NCBI GenBank assembly: GCA_963576725.1
Contig: OY755241.1
Coordinates: forward strand, 1,364,001 to 1,428,000
Length of the DNA stretch: 64,000 nt
Reading direction: 5' to 3'
From: Azorinus chamasolen
Taxonomy: Eukaryota > Mollusca > Bivalvia > Cardiida > Solecurtidae
Below, piece by piece: positions 56,901-64,000 of this stretch (position 1 is its first letter; the number at the start of each line of letters is the position of its first letter). The notes under the pieces are model-generated. The model was not told the origin of the DNA, ran no database searches, and worked only from the letters and a program-made list of their open reading frames with translations. The position numbers were made by a program, and so were the translations under genes.

Positions 56901-59900
56901 AAACAGAGCATTTGCTCCTATAGGAGCAAATGCTGTATTTATCACCATGGTTTTAAACTACAAAATTCTAAAAAAAAATCCTTTTGTCTAGTTAATGCTG
57001 CTTTTCGGTAGATTTATACAAAGAGGTTGTATCTAAAAATAGCTTATGAGGTAATGGGTTAAGGCTGGGGCTTGCTCTAATCAAGATGAAACTTATGCAA
57101 AAAGTTCACTATGCAGTAACCCTTAACACTTTCGCTGCAAAATGTTGTCGTCTGCTAAATTGTTTGTTGTCTGCTAACTTTGTCGTCTGCTACAATTTTC
57201 CATTTTTATTGTTCTTCATTTTTGTTTCAAGAAACAGTCATAGTAACAAAGAATTTGGATCATGATGAGACGCCGAGTTACTCGGCGTCTCATCTTGATC
57301 TAAACTGTTTGCATAGGTAATCACAGATGCGACATTGGCAGCGAAAGAGTTAAACTGCACAACAAATGCAATGTAATAGTAAATTGTGAATACATTGCTA
57401 CAGCAAATAAAATGTAATATTAAATGGTAAACACATTGCTACAACAAATGAAATGTATTAGTAAATAGTAAATACATTAGTAAATAGAGAATACATTGCT
57501 ACAACAAATGAAATGTAATAGTAAATAGTGAATACATTGCTACAACAAATAAAATGTAATAGTAAATAGTGAATGCATTAGTAAATAGTTAATACATTGC
57601 TACAACAAATGAAATGTAATAGTAAATAGTGAATACATTGCTACAACAAATAAAAATGTATTAGAAAATGGTAAATACATTAGTAAATAGTGAATACATC
57701 GCTACAACAAATGAAATGTAATAGTAAGTAGTGAATACATTGCTACAACAAATGAAATGCATTAGAAAATAATAAATACATTGCTAAAGCAAATCAAATG
57801 GGTAAGCACAGATGTGACATTGGCAGTTAAAGAGTTAACCTGTACAACACATGAAATGTAATAGTAAATAGTGAATACATTGCTACAACAAATGAAATGT
57901 ATAAGTTAATAGTAAATACATTGCTACAACAAATAAAATGTAATAGAAAATGGTGTAAATACTGCATTGCTACAACAAATGAAATGTAATAGTAAGTAGT
58001 GAATACATTGCTACAACAAATGAAATGTAATAGTAAATAGTGAATACATTGCTACAACTAATAAAATGTAATAGTAAATGGTAAATACATTGCTACAACA
58101 AATGAAATATATTAGTAAATAGTCAATACATTAGTAAATAGTGAATACATTGCTACAACAAATGAAATGTAATAGTAAGTAGTGAATACATTGCTACAAC
58201 AAATGAAATGTATAAGTAAATAGTAAAACATTGCTACAACAAATGAAATGGGTAAGCACAGATGCGACATTGGCAGCGAAAGAGTTAACCTGGTGAATAT
58301 TTCCAGAGACTTCTCTCCCATGATGAATATTAATAAACTAACTCTTGATATTGTATTTTAAAACAAGTGAATGCTTTGCTACAACAAATGAAATGTAATA
58401 GTAAATAGTGAATATATTGCTACAACAAATCAAATGTAACAGTAAATGGTAAATACATTGCTACAACAGATGTAATGTATTAGTAAATACATTGGTAAAT
58501 AGTGAAAGCATTGCTACAACAAATGAAATGTAATAGTAAGTAGTGAATACATTGCTACAACAAATGAAATGTAATAGTAAATAGTGAATACATTGCTACA
58601 GCAGATAAAATGTAATAGTAAATAGTAAATACATTGCTACAACAGATGAAATGTAATAGTGAAAACCTTTGCTACAACAAATGAGATATAATAGTAAATA
58701 GTGAATACATTGTTACAACAAATGAAATGTAATAGTAAATAGTGAATTCATTGCTACAACAAATGAAATGTTATGGTAAATAGTGAATACATTGCTGCAG
58801 CAGATGAAATGTTATAGTAAATAGTGAATACATTGCTACAACAGATGAAATGTAATAGTAAATGCATTGCTACAACAAATGAAATGTAATAGTAAGTAGT
58901 GAATACATTGCTACCACAATTAAAATTTAATAGTAAATAGTGAATAAATTGCTATCACAAATGAAATGTAATAGTAAATAGTGAATAAATTGCTATCACA
59001 AATGAAATGTAATAGTAAATAGTGAATACATTGCTACCACAATTGAAATGTAATAGTAAATAGTGAATACATTGCTATCACAAATGAAATGTAATAGTAA
59101 ATAGTGAATACATTGCTACCACAATTGAAATGTAATAGTAAATAGTGAATAAATTGCTATCACAAATGAAATGTAATAGTAAATAGTGAATACATTGCTA
59201 CCACAATTGAAATGTAATAGTAAATAGTGAATACATTGCTACCACAATTGAAATGTAATAGTAAATAGTGAATACATTGCTACCACAATTGAAATGTAAT
59301 AGTAAATAGTAAATTGGCAACTTAACCCTTAACTCTATGAATATTCATGTCAGAAATAATGACATAATGAATATCTATTAGATGATTTTGTATAATGGTA
59401 TGTACAGTCCCTCTAATGCGACCACTTAATGAATAAACATGGTGTCGTTATAATCATGGGGTTGCTTAATGCAAGACAAAATGCAGAAAACTCATCTGGG
59501 AGCTTTCTGCATTACCTTTGTCCTGCATTAAGCTACCGCCTGCCTCTACCACCCAAAACTTTACCACTTTTAGGTGGTCGCATTAGAGGGTTTTACTGTA
59601 TACACACGATTGTTTGGCAGAATTATATCTATATCTATATTATATCTCTAATAACACCATAAGCAACCAGGGCCGACCCTGATCAGACAGCGCCCACAAG
59701 ATCTACTCTGTTTGCAGCGTGATAAAAAGTAGCCTCTTTTAAACCCTTTCCGTCGACTCTGATCTGGTTCTACTCTGTTTACAAAGGCATATGTATAGAG
59801 TAAAGTTTTAACGGATAGCTTGGAAACCCGAAAAGACCACTACCTTTGTGTCAAATGAAGTCTTAAGAATCATTTATATGTCGCCTGTGTCTATTTTCTG

Positions 59901-60845
59901 TGTCCATGCCCGTCACTCCCTGCCACCTATATGTATGTATGTCACGCTCTTTGCAAGACGCTTTTTCTTCATACCTCTGCCATCTCTTTTGTCCACCACA
60001 TGCTAGGGGGTTAATTTCTCTGTCATTATTTCAAGGTTGCAGCTCCACAGGTGACCTTGACACTTGCGACAAAGCGAATGCTGTCATTAGGGGGTGTGAC
60101 CTGACCAAGCTGAACTTCAGGCAAGTGATATGTTGTGTTAGTAAACATACAGCATGCAAAAATATTTGTCTTACTTACACCTTTTACCTGATGAATATTC
60201 AGTGATCTTATGACAACCAGACATAAAACACAATGTACAGTAAAGTCTCGCCAATGCGACCATATAATTTATAAACATATGAGTATGTAAAAGCCGGCGG
60301 GCGGTTTTTATTGCAGAACAAAAATAACGCTCATGCCCTTTTTCTTGCATTAAGCTACCACCTGCTTTAAATCTATTGTCTTTACTGTATTGTTAACATT
60401 GCATCGTGGATTACAATACTGTCAGTAGTACCCTCTTGTTGCAACCGATACAATCCTGATATATATGTATAACCCTGTCTGAAGTGTTCCAGTTATCTCC
60501 CTTTGCAGTGACCCAGACAACGTACCACACTACTCAGTCGTGCAGGACTACTGTTCGGTGGAACTCTGTCTAAAGGAATGTATGACCTTGTTGAGAGATG
60601 TCAGGCGACACCCTTGCTACTCTGGGAGCGTACGAGACCACACTATGGGCTTCATCGACAACGCCGCAAATCCGACAGAGAAGATCAACATGCTGAGCTT
60701 TTGGCTCAAGATGAGATCATGTGACCACGAATTCGGAATGGAAAGGGCATCGGACATGACGGGTGCTGCCACCAAACCGTTCATCCAATCAGTTGTACCT
60801 TTATCTGTAATTTTGTTACTTGCAATAGTTAAACTAATGAACTAG
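42239..60845 (+). CDS. Gene B: temptin-domain plus DBH/MOXD-like copper monooxygenase fusion
   Basis: Spliced model join(42239..42440, 42658..42790, 43368..43457, 44441..44623, 49915..50078, 50968..51208, 55314..55410, 56323..56489, 60036..60120, 60509..60845). After the first split codon this is 566 codons including stop, with no internal stop. Layout (residue 1 = first complete codon): 1-17 hydrophobic signal-peptide end; 18-112 temptin-like, with GARNPFGLAF and the acidic loop DSDGDGRTNGEELGDP (77 onward); 113-203 Cys-rich linker and start of the first copper domain, K192-H193; 204-260 end of CuH, H259; 333-335 HMH and M409 (CuM); 427-548 Cys-rich tail; hydrophobic C-terminus. Probably secreted and membrane-tethered. 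The initiator Met must lie on an unseen upstream exon ending in phase 2. Substrate unknown. Confidence 0.85.
42658..42790 (+). CDS. Gene B exon: temptin acidic loop
   Basis: 133 bp, acceptor CTTTATAG, donor CCCAG|GTAAAA. Encodes KWDSTICEMDSDGDG then RTNGEELGDPDCTW and TTGLSHP. DSDGDGxTNGEELGDP resembles a calcium-binding loop and is conserved in temptin (DSDGDG...NG.ELGDP.C.W). Confidence 0.85.
42791..43367 (+). other. Gene B intron with P1 fragment
   Basis: 43108-43222 holds ACAAAGCAGACCCTGATCAG, GCCGTCTGGTTTTGGTTTAC and GCAGAGTAAAGCGTTA, a P1 MITE part. A (GAT)-rich stretch lies at 43313-43345. Confidence 0.6.
43368..43457 (+). CDS. Gene B exon: Cys-rich linker
   Basis: 90 bp, acceptor ATTCACAG, donor GGAAG|GTAGAT. 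Encodes ICDPWDSAACRGKNDFVNC then EALCDAVYEE; four Cys link the temptin part to the monooxygenase part. Confidence 0.78.
43862..44010. mobile_element. P1 MITE in gene B intron
   Basis: TTAACTCTTTACTCCATAAA, AAAGAGTAGACCCTGATC, CAATTGTAGGAGATGTTTGA, then TCTGCTCAGTTTGCTTATGG. The right end is lost. Confidence 0.6.
44103..44344. mobile_element. TTAA MITE P4 (second copy, inverted)
   Basis: TTAA at 44099-44102 and 44345-44348. 242 bp, same length as 33477-33718 but in the opposite orientation; core CAGCTCCTGCAGGAGCTG. A left fragment of a third copy is at 63911-64000. Confidence 0.9.
44441..44623 (+). CDS. Gene B exon: start of N-terminal copper domain
   Basis: 183 bp, acceptor ATATTCAG, donor GACG|GTACGA. 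Encodes TETLSTPVSVPSQTMTYKC and FALVKHITVLGC. VKHITVLGC aligns with the VHHMLLFGC-type CuH motif, but the first His is Lys and the following Met is Ile. Confidence 0.82.
44806..45055. mobile_element. TTAA MITE P2/P1 type
   Basis: CTCTTTCCCTGATGAATAAT ... AATGAAGGAAATGGTTAA; core GGCTTTATAGGAGCC with GATCTGGATCAGTTCTG arm. Confidence 0.65.
45242..45451. mobile_element. TTAA MITE with proven empty site
   Basis: 210 bp, CCCATTCCCTCTTCTATG ... TATATGAGGGAAAGGG, TTAA at 45238-45241 and 45452-45455. The paralogous site in gene A (1750-1753) is a single TTAA between matching flanks (CCCTCAG...TTAAAGAATAT...CCGATTGTCTGGC). The core is shortened (GATCAGACGGCTGATCTGGG). Confidence 0.93.
46204..48303 (-). 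pseudogene. LINE reverse transcriptase ORF
   Basis: Open from the frameshift at about 48300 to a stop at 46204. The frame starts with RFWNIIRHFIKKNSCPS and extends through all RT motifs, thumb (RPILEYASIVWD) and C-terminus. Intact apart from separation from the endonuclease by one base. Confidence 0.88.
48270..49155 (-). pseudogene. LINE endonuclease ORF fragment
   Basis: Frame includes ILIYLSSNLIYERVPDLEQF, GTFYSPKTSD, ILLGDFNEDLLNY, ISDHSATYI (catalytic Asp-His) and the linker DDKPWFDSELRKACRVRDR. It is broken at both ends by homopolymer indels. Confidence 0.85.
49124..49456 (-). pseudogene. LINE leader with 2A-like peptide and endonuclease start
   Basis: MFYAVLLTILLMQAGDIESN followed by PGP, then LHCNIRSIRHKLEFI and CFTETHLDVNV. 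The DxExNPGP signature is that of ribosome-skipping 2A peptides, here right after a hydrophobic signal-like leader. The in-frame Met nearest the leader is at about 49423. Confidence 0.85.
49915..50078 (+). CDS. Gene B exon (end of N-terminal copper domain)
   Basis: 164 bp, acceptor GTTTCAG, donor GAG|GTAGCT. Encodes GFPEPPGDVHECRMNWDCGT, WTMGDSDICLHPDAGMRIG, GVIE. Closely parallels 2991-3154. Confidence 0.85.
50079..50967 (+). other. Gene B intron with TG and GA tracts
   Basis: 50170-50300 TG/GCGTGC-rich; 50450-50555 similar to the gene A intron; 50626-50645 and 50876-50920 are (GA)n. 50700-50830 is AAGAGAG-rich. Confidence 0.65.
50968..51208 (+). CDS. Gene B exon (CuH His and CuM HxH)
   Basis: 241 bp, acceptor GGCTACAG, donor ACTG|GTAGGT. 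Encodes IHLYNAGDA, FFLTPNRRTYDAAVF, IPPGEEDYVVNGGC and FNHMHDTG. His259 and the HMH pair (333, 335) retain copper-ligand identity. Confidence 0.88.
51209..52330 (+). other. Gene B intron, first part
   Basis: 51270-51320: a 25-bp GCTAATGGAGCCATTCGATC duplication. 51600-51770: three units of the gene A minisatellite (TACATTCTTTGTCATGTA). 51775-51900: LINE-tail-like CAATTCTTTATTTGCG. 51950-52000: an ACCAGACGGTTCCCATGGAAC hairpin remnant. Rest unassigned. Confidence 0.55.
52340..52493. mobile_element. M3 MITE lacking its left end
   Basis: GGAAGCTTAATGCAGGGTGA, AAGCTCTTCTAGGAGCTT core, then GCAGCCACTTGCC and TTTTTACTGTA. Confidence 0.6.
52719..52943. mobile_element. TA MITE M3, reference copy
   Basis: TA at 52717-52718 and 52944-52945; CAGTTAGACCTCTCTTAACC ... 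GAGAGGTTTTACTG. Perfect core AAGCTCCTCTAGGAGCTT (52811-52828). The right terminus is duplicated: GATAAGAGAGGTTTTACTG follows a first GGTTTTACTG end at 52921. Confidence 0.85.
52955..53048. repeat. Inverted-repeat hairpin
   Basis: ACAATTTACTTGACCTCC at the left, GGAGGTCATGTAAATTGT at the right, with CATATGTTGAT / ATCAACATATG inside. Family unknown. Confidence 0.7.
53049..54165 (-). pseudogene. Decayed LINE related to the one at 20597-23512
   Basis: Minus strand, several frames: NYRGLVLLDIVSKVNTRRVT, AFDSVYQCILYKVLQKNI, MFADDIA, then MWGTINMSGIENIHIHACKR and VGDTGRFPMSIYATKKCVRY, which aligns with SEIWGF...ICKRLL...YGELGRYPLYI of the other LINE. Many stops; non-functional. Confidence 0.72.
54437..54532. 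mobile_element. M2-like hairpin element
   Basis: GTAGCTTAAAGCAGGCTGAA ... TTCAACCTGCTTTAAGTGG with perfect core AATGCGCCTTAAGGCGCATT (54471-54490), a variant of the usual core. Terminal repeats are not preserved. Confidence 0.7.
54971..55174. mobile_element. TA MITE M1 (complete)
   Basis: TA at 54969-54970 and 55175-55176; CAGTAAAACCCCGCTAATGC ... GAGGGGTTCTACTG; core AAGCTCCTATGGGAACTT. A partial M1 precedes it (54890-54970). Confidence 0.85.
55314..55410 (+). CDS. Gene B exon (C-terminal copper domain)
   Basis: 97 bp, acceptor TCTCTAG, donor CACAA|GTATGC. Encodes VSGVSQWIENERRVNYIAYD then EMFNYETTKYH, parallel to 9169-9265. Confidence 0.82.
55640..55960 (-). repeat. LINE 3' UTR fragment
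   Basis: GAGTACCGCCTTGGAACGG, CTACTGGGGGACTTAAACC and GTTTACGGGTACCCAACCTC match 21277-21355 of the LINE at 20597-23512, in the same orientation. Confidence 0.65.
55975..56240. mobile_element. TTAA MITE P2, degenerate
   Basis: TTTCTAAAATGGCTTC, GCCGTCTGATCAGGGTCTAC, GAATATTCATTAGGTATCG, AGCAAAGTGTTAA. Confidence 0.5.
56323..56489 (+). CDS. Gene B exon (Met-ligand region)
   Basis: 167 bp, acceptor CTTTACAG, donor CCAG|GTACAT. Encodes FEEPLVINPGSRLNMECHYN, NRTQHFGL and DEMCFGYLMYYPKEN. M409 in DEMC is the expected CuM thioether ligand. Two N-glycosylation sequons (NTT, NRT). Confidence 0.85.
56690..56830. mobile_element. P3 right part with minimal hairpin
   Basis: TTGTGATAAATATTTATCAC then AATGG, GTGACTTTTATAGAGGCGTC, GCGGTAATGGGTTAA. 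An M2-like TACAGTAAAGCCTCTCTATA end lies at 56694. Confidence 0.55.
56836..57058. mobile_element. TTAA MITE P3 (complete)
   Basis: TTAA at 56832-56835 and 57059-57062; CCCATTCCCTCATACTGACG ... TTATGAGGTAATGGG; perfect core TTTGCTCCTATAGGAGCAAA. Confidence 0.9.
57127..57349. mobile_element. TTAA MITE P5
   Basis: TTAA at 57123-57126 and 57350-57353; CACTTTCGCTGCAAAATG ... ACATTGGCAGCGAAAGAG; perfect hairpin GACGCCGAGTTACTCGGCGT. Three GTCGTCTGCTA motifs at 57146-57195. Confidence 0.85.
57354..59312. repeat. 41-bp minisatellite, about 2 kb
   Basis: Consensus ACATTGCTACAACAAATG + AAATGTAATAGTAAATAGTGAAT, more than 40 units. The last third (58910-59300) is a more uniform variant (CTACCACAATTG / CTATCACAAATG). 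Pieces of the adjacent MITE's right end (ACATTGGCAGCGAAAGAG) recur inside at about 57820 and 58265. Confidence 0.95.
59405..59598. mobile_element. TA MITE M1 (complete)
   Basis: TA at 59403-59404 and 59599-59600; CAGTCCCTCTAATGCGACC ... GAGGGTTTTACTG. Hairpin arms GCAGAAAACTCATCTGGGAG then CTTTCTGC. A P1 fragment (59330-59400) lies left. Confidence 0.82.
59640..60035 (+). other. Gene B intron end, paralogous to gene A
   Basis: 59740-59995 matches 14620-14870, then TTTGTCCACCACATGCTAGG matches 16199 directly. The 1.3 kb of MITEs present in gene A at 14880-16190 is missing here. Confidence 0.65.
60036..60120 (+). CDS. Gene B exon with GC donor
   Basis: 85 bp, encodes CSSTGDLDTCDKANAVIRGC then DLTKLNF. 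The acceptor is ATTTCAAG (AAG rather than CAG), aligned with the paralogue. Exit at AG|GCAAGT is a canonical GC-type donor. Confidence 0.8.
60121..60508 (+). other. GC-AG intron of gene B
   Basis: Begins GCAAGTG after CAG and ends CTTTGCAG, the same position and phase as in gene A. Holds a degenerate TA-type MITE at about 60240-60391 (TACAGTAAAGTC ... TTTACTGTA). Confidence 0.75.
60509..60845 (+). CDS. Gene B terminal exon
   Basis: 337 bp including the TAG stop, acceptor CCCTTTGCAG. Encodes DPDNVPHYSVVQDYC, a Cys-rich segment, GMERASDMTGAATKP and the hydrophobic end SVVPLSVILLLAIVKLMN. A small-residue run (TGAA) before the hydrophobic tail fits a GPI signal; a transmembrane anchor is the alternative. 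Confidence 0.83.
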
Positions 60846-61217
60846 TTTGGCTATCAAGAGTCATACTTTTGATCAGCAGTAACAGGATGAAAATATGCTG
60901 AGAATTTATGTTGCGTGTCGTCATATATACTTATGTGCATTAACACATGTGACCATGGCAGTAACGGCAGGATCATATCTATATTATTTCATAAGCAAAC
61001 AGAGCAGACAGAAGCCGTCTGGTCTTGGTCTACTTTGTTCGCAAAGGCGTATTTATGATACATTATACTGATGCATTAAATTCACTAAAACTAAGGTTTA
61101 TGAATTCATTTAATATTTGTCATAACCATAAATCTAAGAGTGGAGAAATCCGCCCGTAAAATTGCAGCTGACTATATAAGCCATTGTGGTCTGCTTGACA
61201 CATATTCGTCTGCTTAA

Positions 61218-61378
61218 CCTTTCAGAGTGGGCGTTTCTTCAATTTCTTAATGAAAATATAAATAGAGTGCTAATCAGTTTGGATCCTGATGAGAGGTAGA
61301 GTTACTCGGCGTCTCATCTGGATCCAAACTGTTTGCATAAGATATTACAGACCTGTATCCATGACAGTGAAGGGCGGG
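61218..61378. mobile_element. TTAA MITE P5-like, first of an abutting pair
   Basis: TTAA at 61214-61217 and 61379-61382; CCTTTCAGAGTGGGCG ... AGTGAAGGGCGGG. Arms AGTTTGGATCCTGATGAGA and TCTCATCTGGATCCAAACT with GAGTTACTCGGCGTC. Confidence 0.72.
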
Positions 61379-61382
61379 TTAA

Positions 61383-61624
61383 CTCTTTTGGCGCCAAATT
61401 TAAAAGTGTCGTCTGCAATAATAATTTTATATTAAATATAATTCTAAACTAAATAATAAAGGTATATTAGTAAAACGTTTGGTTTTAAAAACCTGTATGC
61501 TTGGGCTAAAATAACACAGAAAACAGTGAAGTCCCAGGTCAGATGCCGCCTTGAAAAGGCGGCATCTGACCTGGGACTGCCCTGTTTTCAATGGTGCCAA
61601 CAGACGACATTGGCGCCGAAAGAG
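61383..61624. mobile_element. TTAA MITE P5, second of the pair
   Basis: Shares TTAA 61379-61382 with its neighbour; right TTAA 61625-61628. CTCTTTTGGCGCCAAATT ... ATTGGCGCCGAAAGAG. Perfect palindrome at 61530-61577 (GCCGCCTTGAAAAGGCGGC with CAGGTCAGAT arms). Confidence 0.82.
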
Positions 61625-61628
61625 TTAA

Positions 61629-62150
61629 GATAATTGTAAAACTTAATAATTATCTACATATCATATTTTTATTTCGGCCAAAAACTCAAAGTCGGGAAAT
61701 ATATGTCGGGGAAACTACCCCATGACTTATATAGAAACTGAACTTACTTCATGTGATAAATCCCAGATATGGTTAGACCAAATTATACTCCCTCCGGAGA
61801 TTTGTATGAACGATTGCCTTTGCTGCAAATCATGTACGAATCATTATTAACCTTACTCTGCGCTAGTCTGTGTAATTCTCGGTCCTCCCGTTAGTAGGCA
61901 GTGTGAAATGTTGACCCAAGAAGCAATGTTCTATGGACAATGTTCGTGTCGTTAGGGTGATTCTGTCTTGGGTCGGACACTGAAGAAAAAGAAGTAAGAA
62001 GTGCCCTCGGATCTGTATTTACAGCACATTCAACCATGACCTGCCCATTTAATAAATAATTCAATCTGCATTCGCTATGTACAGTAATCCCACCCCTTTA
62101 CTGAATTATTCTGATCGAACCCTATAACTTACACGTCTTCTACAAGGGAT
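61629..62150. other. Unassigned DNA
   Basis: No gene, mobile element or repeat recognised in this stretch. Confidence 0.5.
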
Positions 62151-62164
62151 AATATATGAACATT

Positions 62165-62475
62165 TTCCTACAAGTACTCCTGTTGGAGCGTTCTGTTTTA
62201 CTTTCACCTTGCTTTAAGCAGCCACCTGCCTTTAACACAAAACAACTTGATGTAATTTAGTGGCCATTATAGAGAGGGTTTACTGTATGTTCATTTTGTA
62301 TAATGGCATATAAACGCTGGAAAGTTTGGCCGTGGCCATATTAATGCATAGCTATATTAATGCATAAGCAAATAGAGCAGACCCTGATCAGACGGCTCGA
62401 ATAGGAGTCACCTGATCTGGGTCTACTTTGTTTGCAAATGCGTAGAAAGGCATATTTATTGAGTAAATACATTGC
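62165..62475. mobile_element. M2 right half inserted in a P1 MITE
   Basis: CTCCTGTTGGAGCGTTCTG starts at the core and ends GAGAGGGTTTACTGTA at 62287; P1 continues with TTGTATAATGGCATATAAAC, a GGCTCGAATAGGAGTC hairpin and ATTGAGTAAATAC. Confidence 0.6.
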
Positions 62476-62825
62476 CATTTAAGTGTTAACAAGAATATAT
62501 ATCCTGTAAAAACAATCCTAAGATCTCAGGGTACAGAGAAAACAGTACAATGTGAGATCATGTCCCATTGCCTCACGGCACATTTGAAGAAAATCTGAAT
62601 AGCTACAACAAGGTCTAGCGAACATTTGACTTCCTTAAACAGACCTTTCATAACGCACAGTAACTGTCCACCGATACAAGCTCGAATGTGTTCAATGTTA
62701 CAGACCAGAACATTCCACTTGTTTTCATGAAGGAAGAATGTCGTACTCACGCACTGTACGATTAAATACACAATTTGTGCAGCGCGACTTCCTCATTGAT
62801 TTATACAACAAAGACCCGTTTTAGT
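62476..62825. other. Unassigned DNA
   Basis: No recognised feature; the 81-codon reverse frame here shows no familiar motif. Confidence 0.4.
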
Positions 62826-63010
62826 ATAAAAACCTTTCCCTGTCTATTCTGTTTGCTGATAGAATTTGATAGATCTGTATAAAAAAAAAAGGTAAAGTTT
62901 CTAAAAAGGCTAAACTTTTCCACCTTCAATATTTAATTATAACTATGTTATCCATTAATATTCAGTAGGTATTGAAATTTGGAATACACATAGAAGAGAG
63001 AAAGGGTTAA
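62826..63010. mobile_element. P2 remnant
   Basis: AACCTTTCCCTGTCTATTCT, TATTCAGTAGGTATTGAAAT, GAGAGAAAGGGTTAA; left hairpin arm missing. Confidence 0.55.
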
Positions 63011-63890
63011 AGACAAATATAGTTACATGTATTCATACAATGATCGCTTTAGAATGGTTTAACTGTAATACGGCTAATACATGACCGTGCTTTAGAGTAT
63101 TGTTATAGTGTTTATTTCTGTCTGCACACGCGTGCAAAATCACTCATCCCTCACATTGCGGCAATAGCTTGTGTTATATAATTGTCCGACCCCATACAGA
63201 GTTGGACGGTGACACAACGAACTATTGATCAAGGAATAGGCTGGTAAATGTTATAATGGAGTTAGCGACAAGGTAAGTTAACCGAAGCTATATACATGTA
63301 TAACAGTTCAAAGTGCTTTACTCCATAAAAACGCCTTTCTATGCATTTGCAAACAGAGTAGACCCAGCTCAGACGGCTCGTACAAGGAACCGTCTGAACA
63401 GGGTCTGCCCTGTTTGCTTATGAAATGATATAAATATAATTTTAACGATTCTAACATGTTAAACAATCTCTTGTATAACTGCCATTATAAAAACAGTGAA
63501 TTAATACTTATGACGTCATTATTTCTTGTATAAATATTCATGGTGTAATGGGATTTTCATACATATTCTTATAAGAAATAGCGCCTTATAAACAGTAATT
63601 AACAGATTTAATTTTTGCAACAGCATATGAACAGGAATATCTAAGCCCTGCCCAAAACCGTCGAATCATGTCTTTATTAGTCAACATATTTTTTTCAGAC
63701 AGCTCCTATAATATATGTCTGACTTGGGTCTACTCTGTTTGAAAATGCGTCATTATGCGTATTTATGGAGTAAAGGGTTTATATGCTGATAACCCTTGCA
63801 AACAGTTTGGCTTCAAATTGGACAGATCATATGTAGAAGACCCGTCGTTAGTGAGCTACAGTACTGACACGTTTTGTTTGATATCTACTA
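63011..63890. repeat. Duplicated segment (matches 23606-24017 and 26050-26780)
   Basis: Contains GGCTAATACATGACCGTGCT, GTTATAATGGAGTTAGCGAC, two P1-type MITEs and TTGATATCTACTATGAA. It represents the empty-site state for the 24018-26049 and 26469-26658 insertions. Confidence 0.75.
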
Positions 63891-63910
63891 TGAACGTTAC
63901 AAAATATTAA

Positions 63911-64000
63911 CCCTTCGCTTGCTGAATTTTAAAATACATTTCTCCTTCTTTACCCATGCCCTGTTGTATAATTACATATATCTTCACCGTGTACAAGTAT
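63911..64000. mobile_element. TTAA MITE P4, left part, cut by window edge
   Basis: TTAA at 63907-63910 then CCCTTCGCTTGCTGAATTTT, matching 33477 onward. Confidence 0.85.

Noticed and set aside
57354..59312. CRISPR-like regular repeats
   Set aside because: Eukaryotic context; the 'spacers' are themselves repeated and no cas genes are present. It is a minisatellite.

Overview
This window is AT-rich eukaryotic nuclear DNA dominated by introns and transposable elements. The coding content suggests a mollusc, most likely a bivalve: a temptin-like domain (a family best known from the Aplysia water-borne pheromone protein) is joined to a copper type II monooxygenase of the DBH/MOXD/PHM class. The species is inferred, not proven.

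Genes. There are two tandem plus-strand paralogues. Gene A (2991-17036) is the 3' part of a gene whose first exons lie left of the window; six exons encode the second half of the monooxygenase and the C-terminal tail. Gene B (42239-60845) is nearly complete. Ten exons encode the end of a signal peptide, a temptin-like domain with an acidic DSDGDG loop, both copper domains, a Cys-rich tail and a hydrophobic C-terminus. All intron phases join to 565 uninterrupted residues; only the short initiator exon was not found. Equivalent exons of A and B have identical lengths. Both copies also share intron sequence, 3' flanks, old MITEs and a GC-AG intron, so this is a segmental duplication.

Layout. 1-2990: inverted-repeat (foldback) element, MITEs and a 47-bp minisatellite in the intron left of gene A's first visible exon. 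2991-17036: gene A, with introns expanded by minisatellites, a Harbinger relic, a LINE fragment and stacked MITEs. 17037-42238: intergenic, with a TGACCT-rich dimeric tandem repeat, a LINE carrying a (CA)171 tract, many MITEs, a hAT foldback inside a MITE, a decayed LINE, a transposon-derived pseudogene and a 2.46-kb hAT element. 42239-60845: gene B, with a near-intact CR1-like LINE carrying a 2A-like GDIESNPGP motif in one intron, a decayed LINE in another and a 2-kb 41-bp minisatellite in a third. 60846-64000: 3' flank, paralogous to the flank of gene A.

Mobile DNA. Dozens of short MITEs fall into two classes. One class has TTAA targets and CCC...GGG ends (piggyBac-like). The other has TA targets and CAGT...ACTG ends (Tc1/mariner-like). 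Comparing the paralogous copies gives filled and empty sites that prove both target types. Most families, despite unrelated ends, carry a central hairpin built on the same CTCCTATAGGAG-like core, and several broken or chimeric elements have their joints at that core. This shared core is the most unusual feature of the window, followed by the temptin-monooxygenase fusion.
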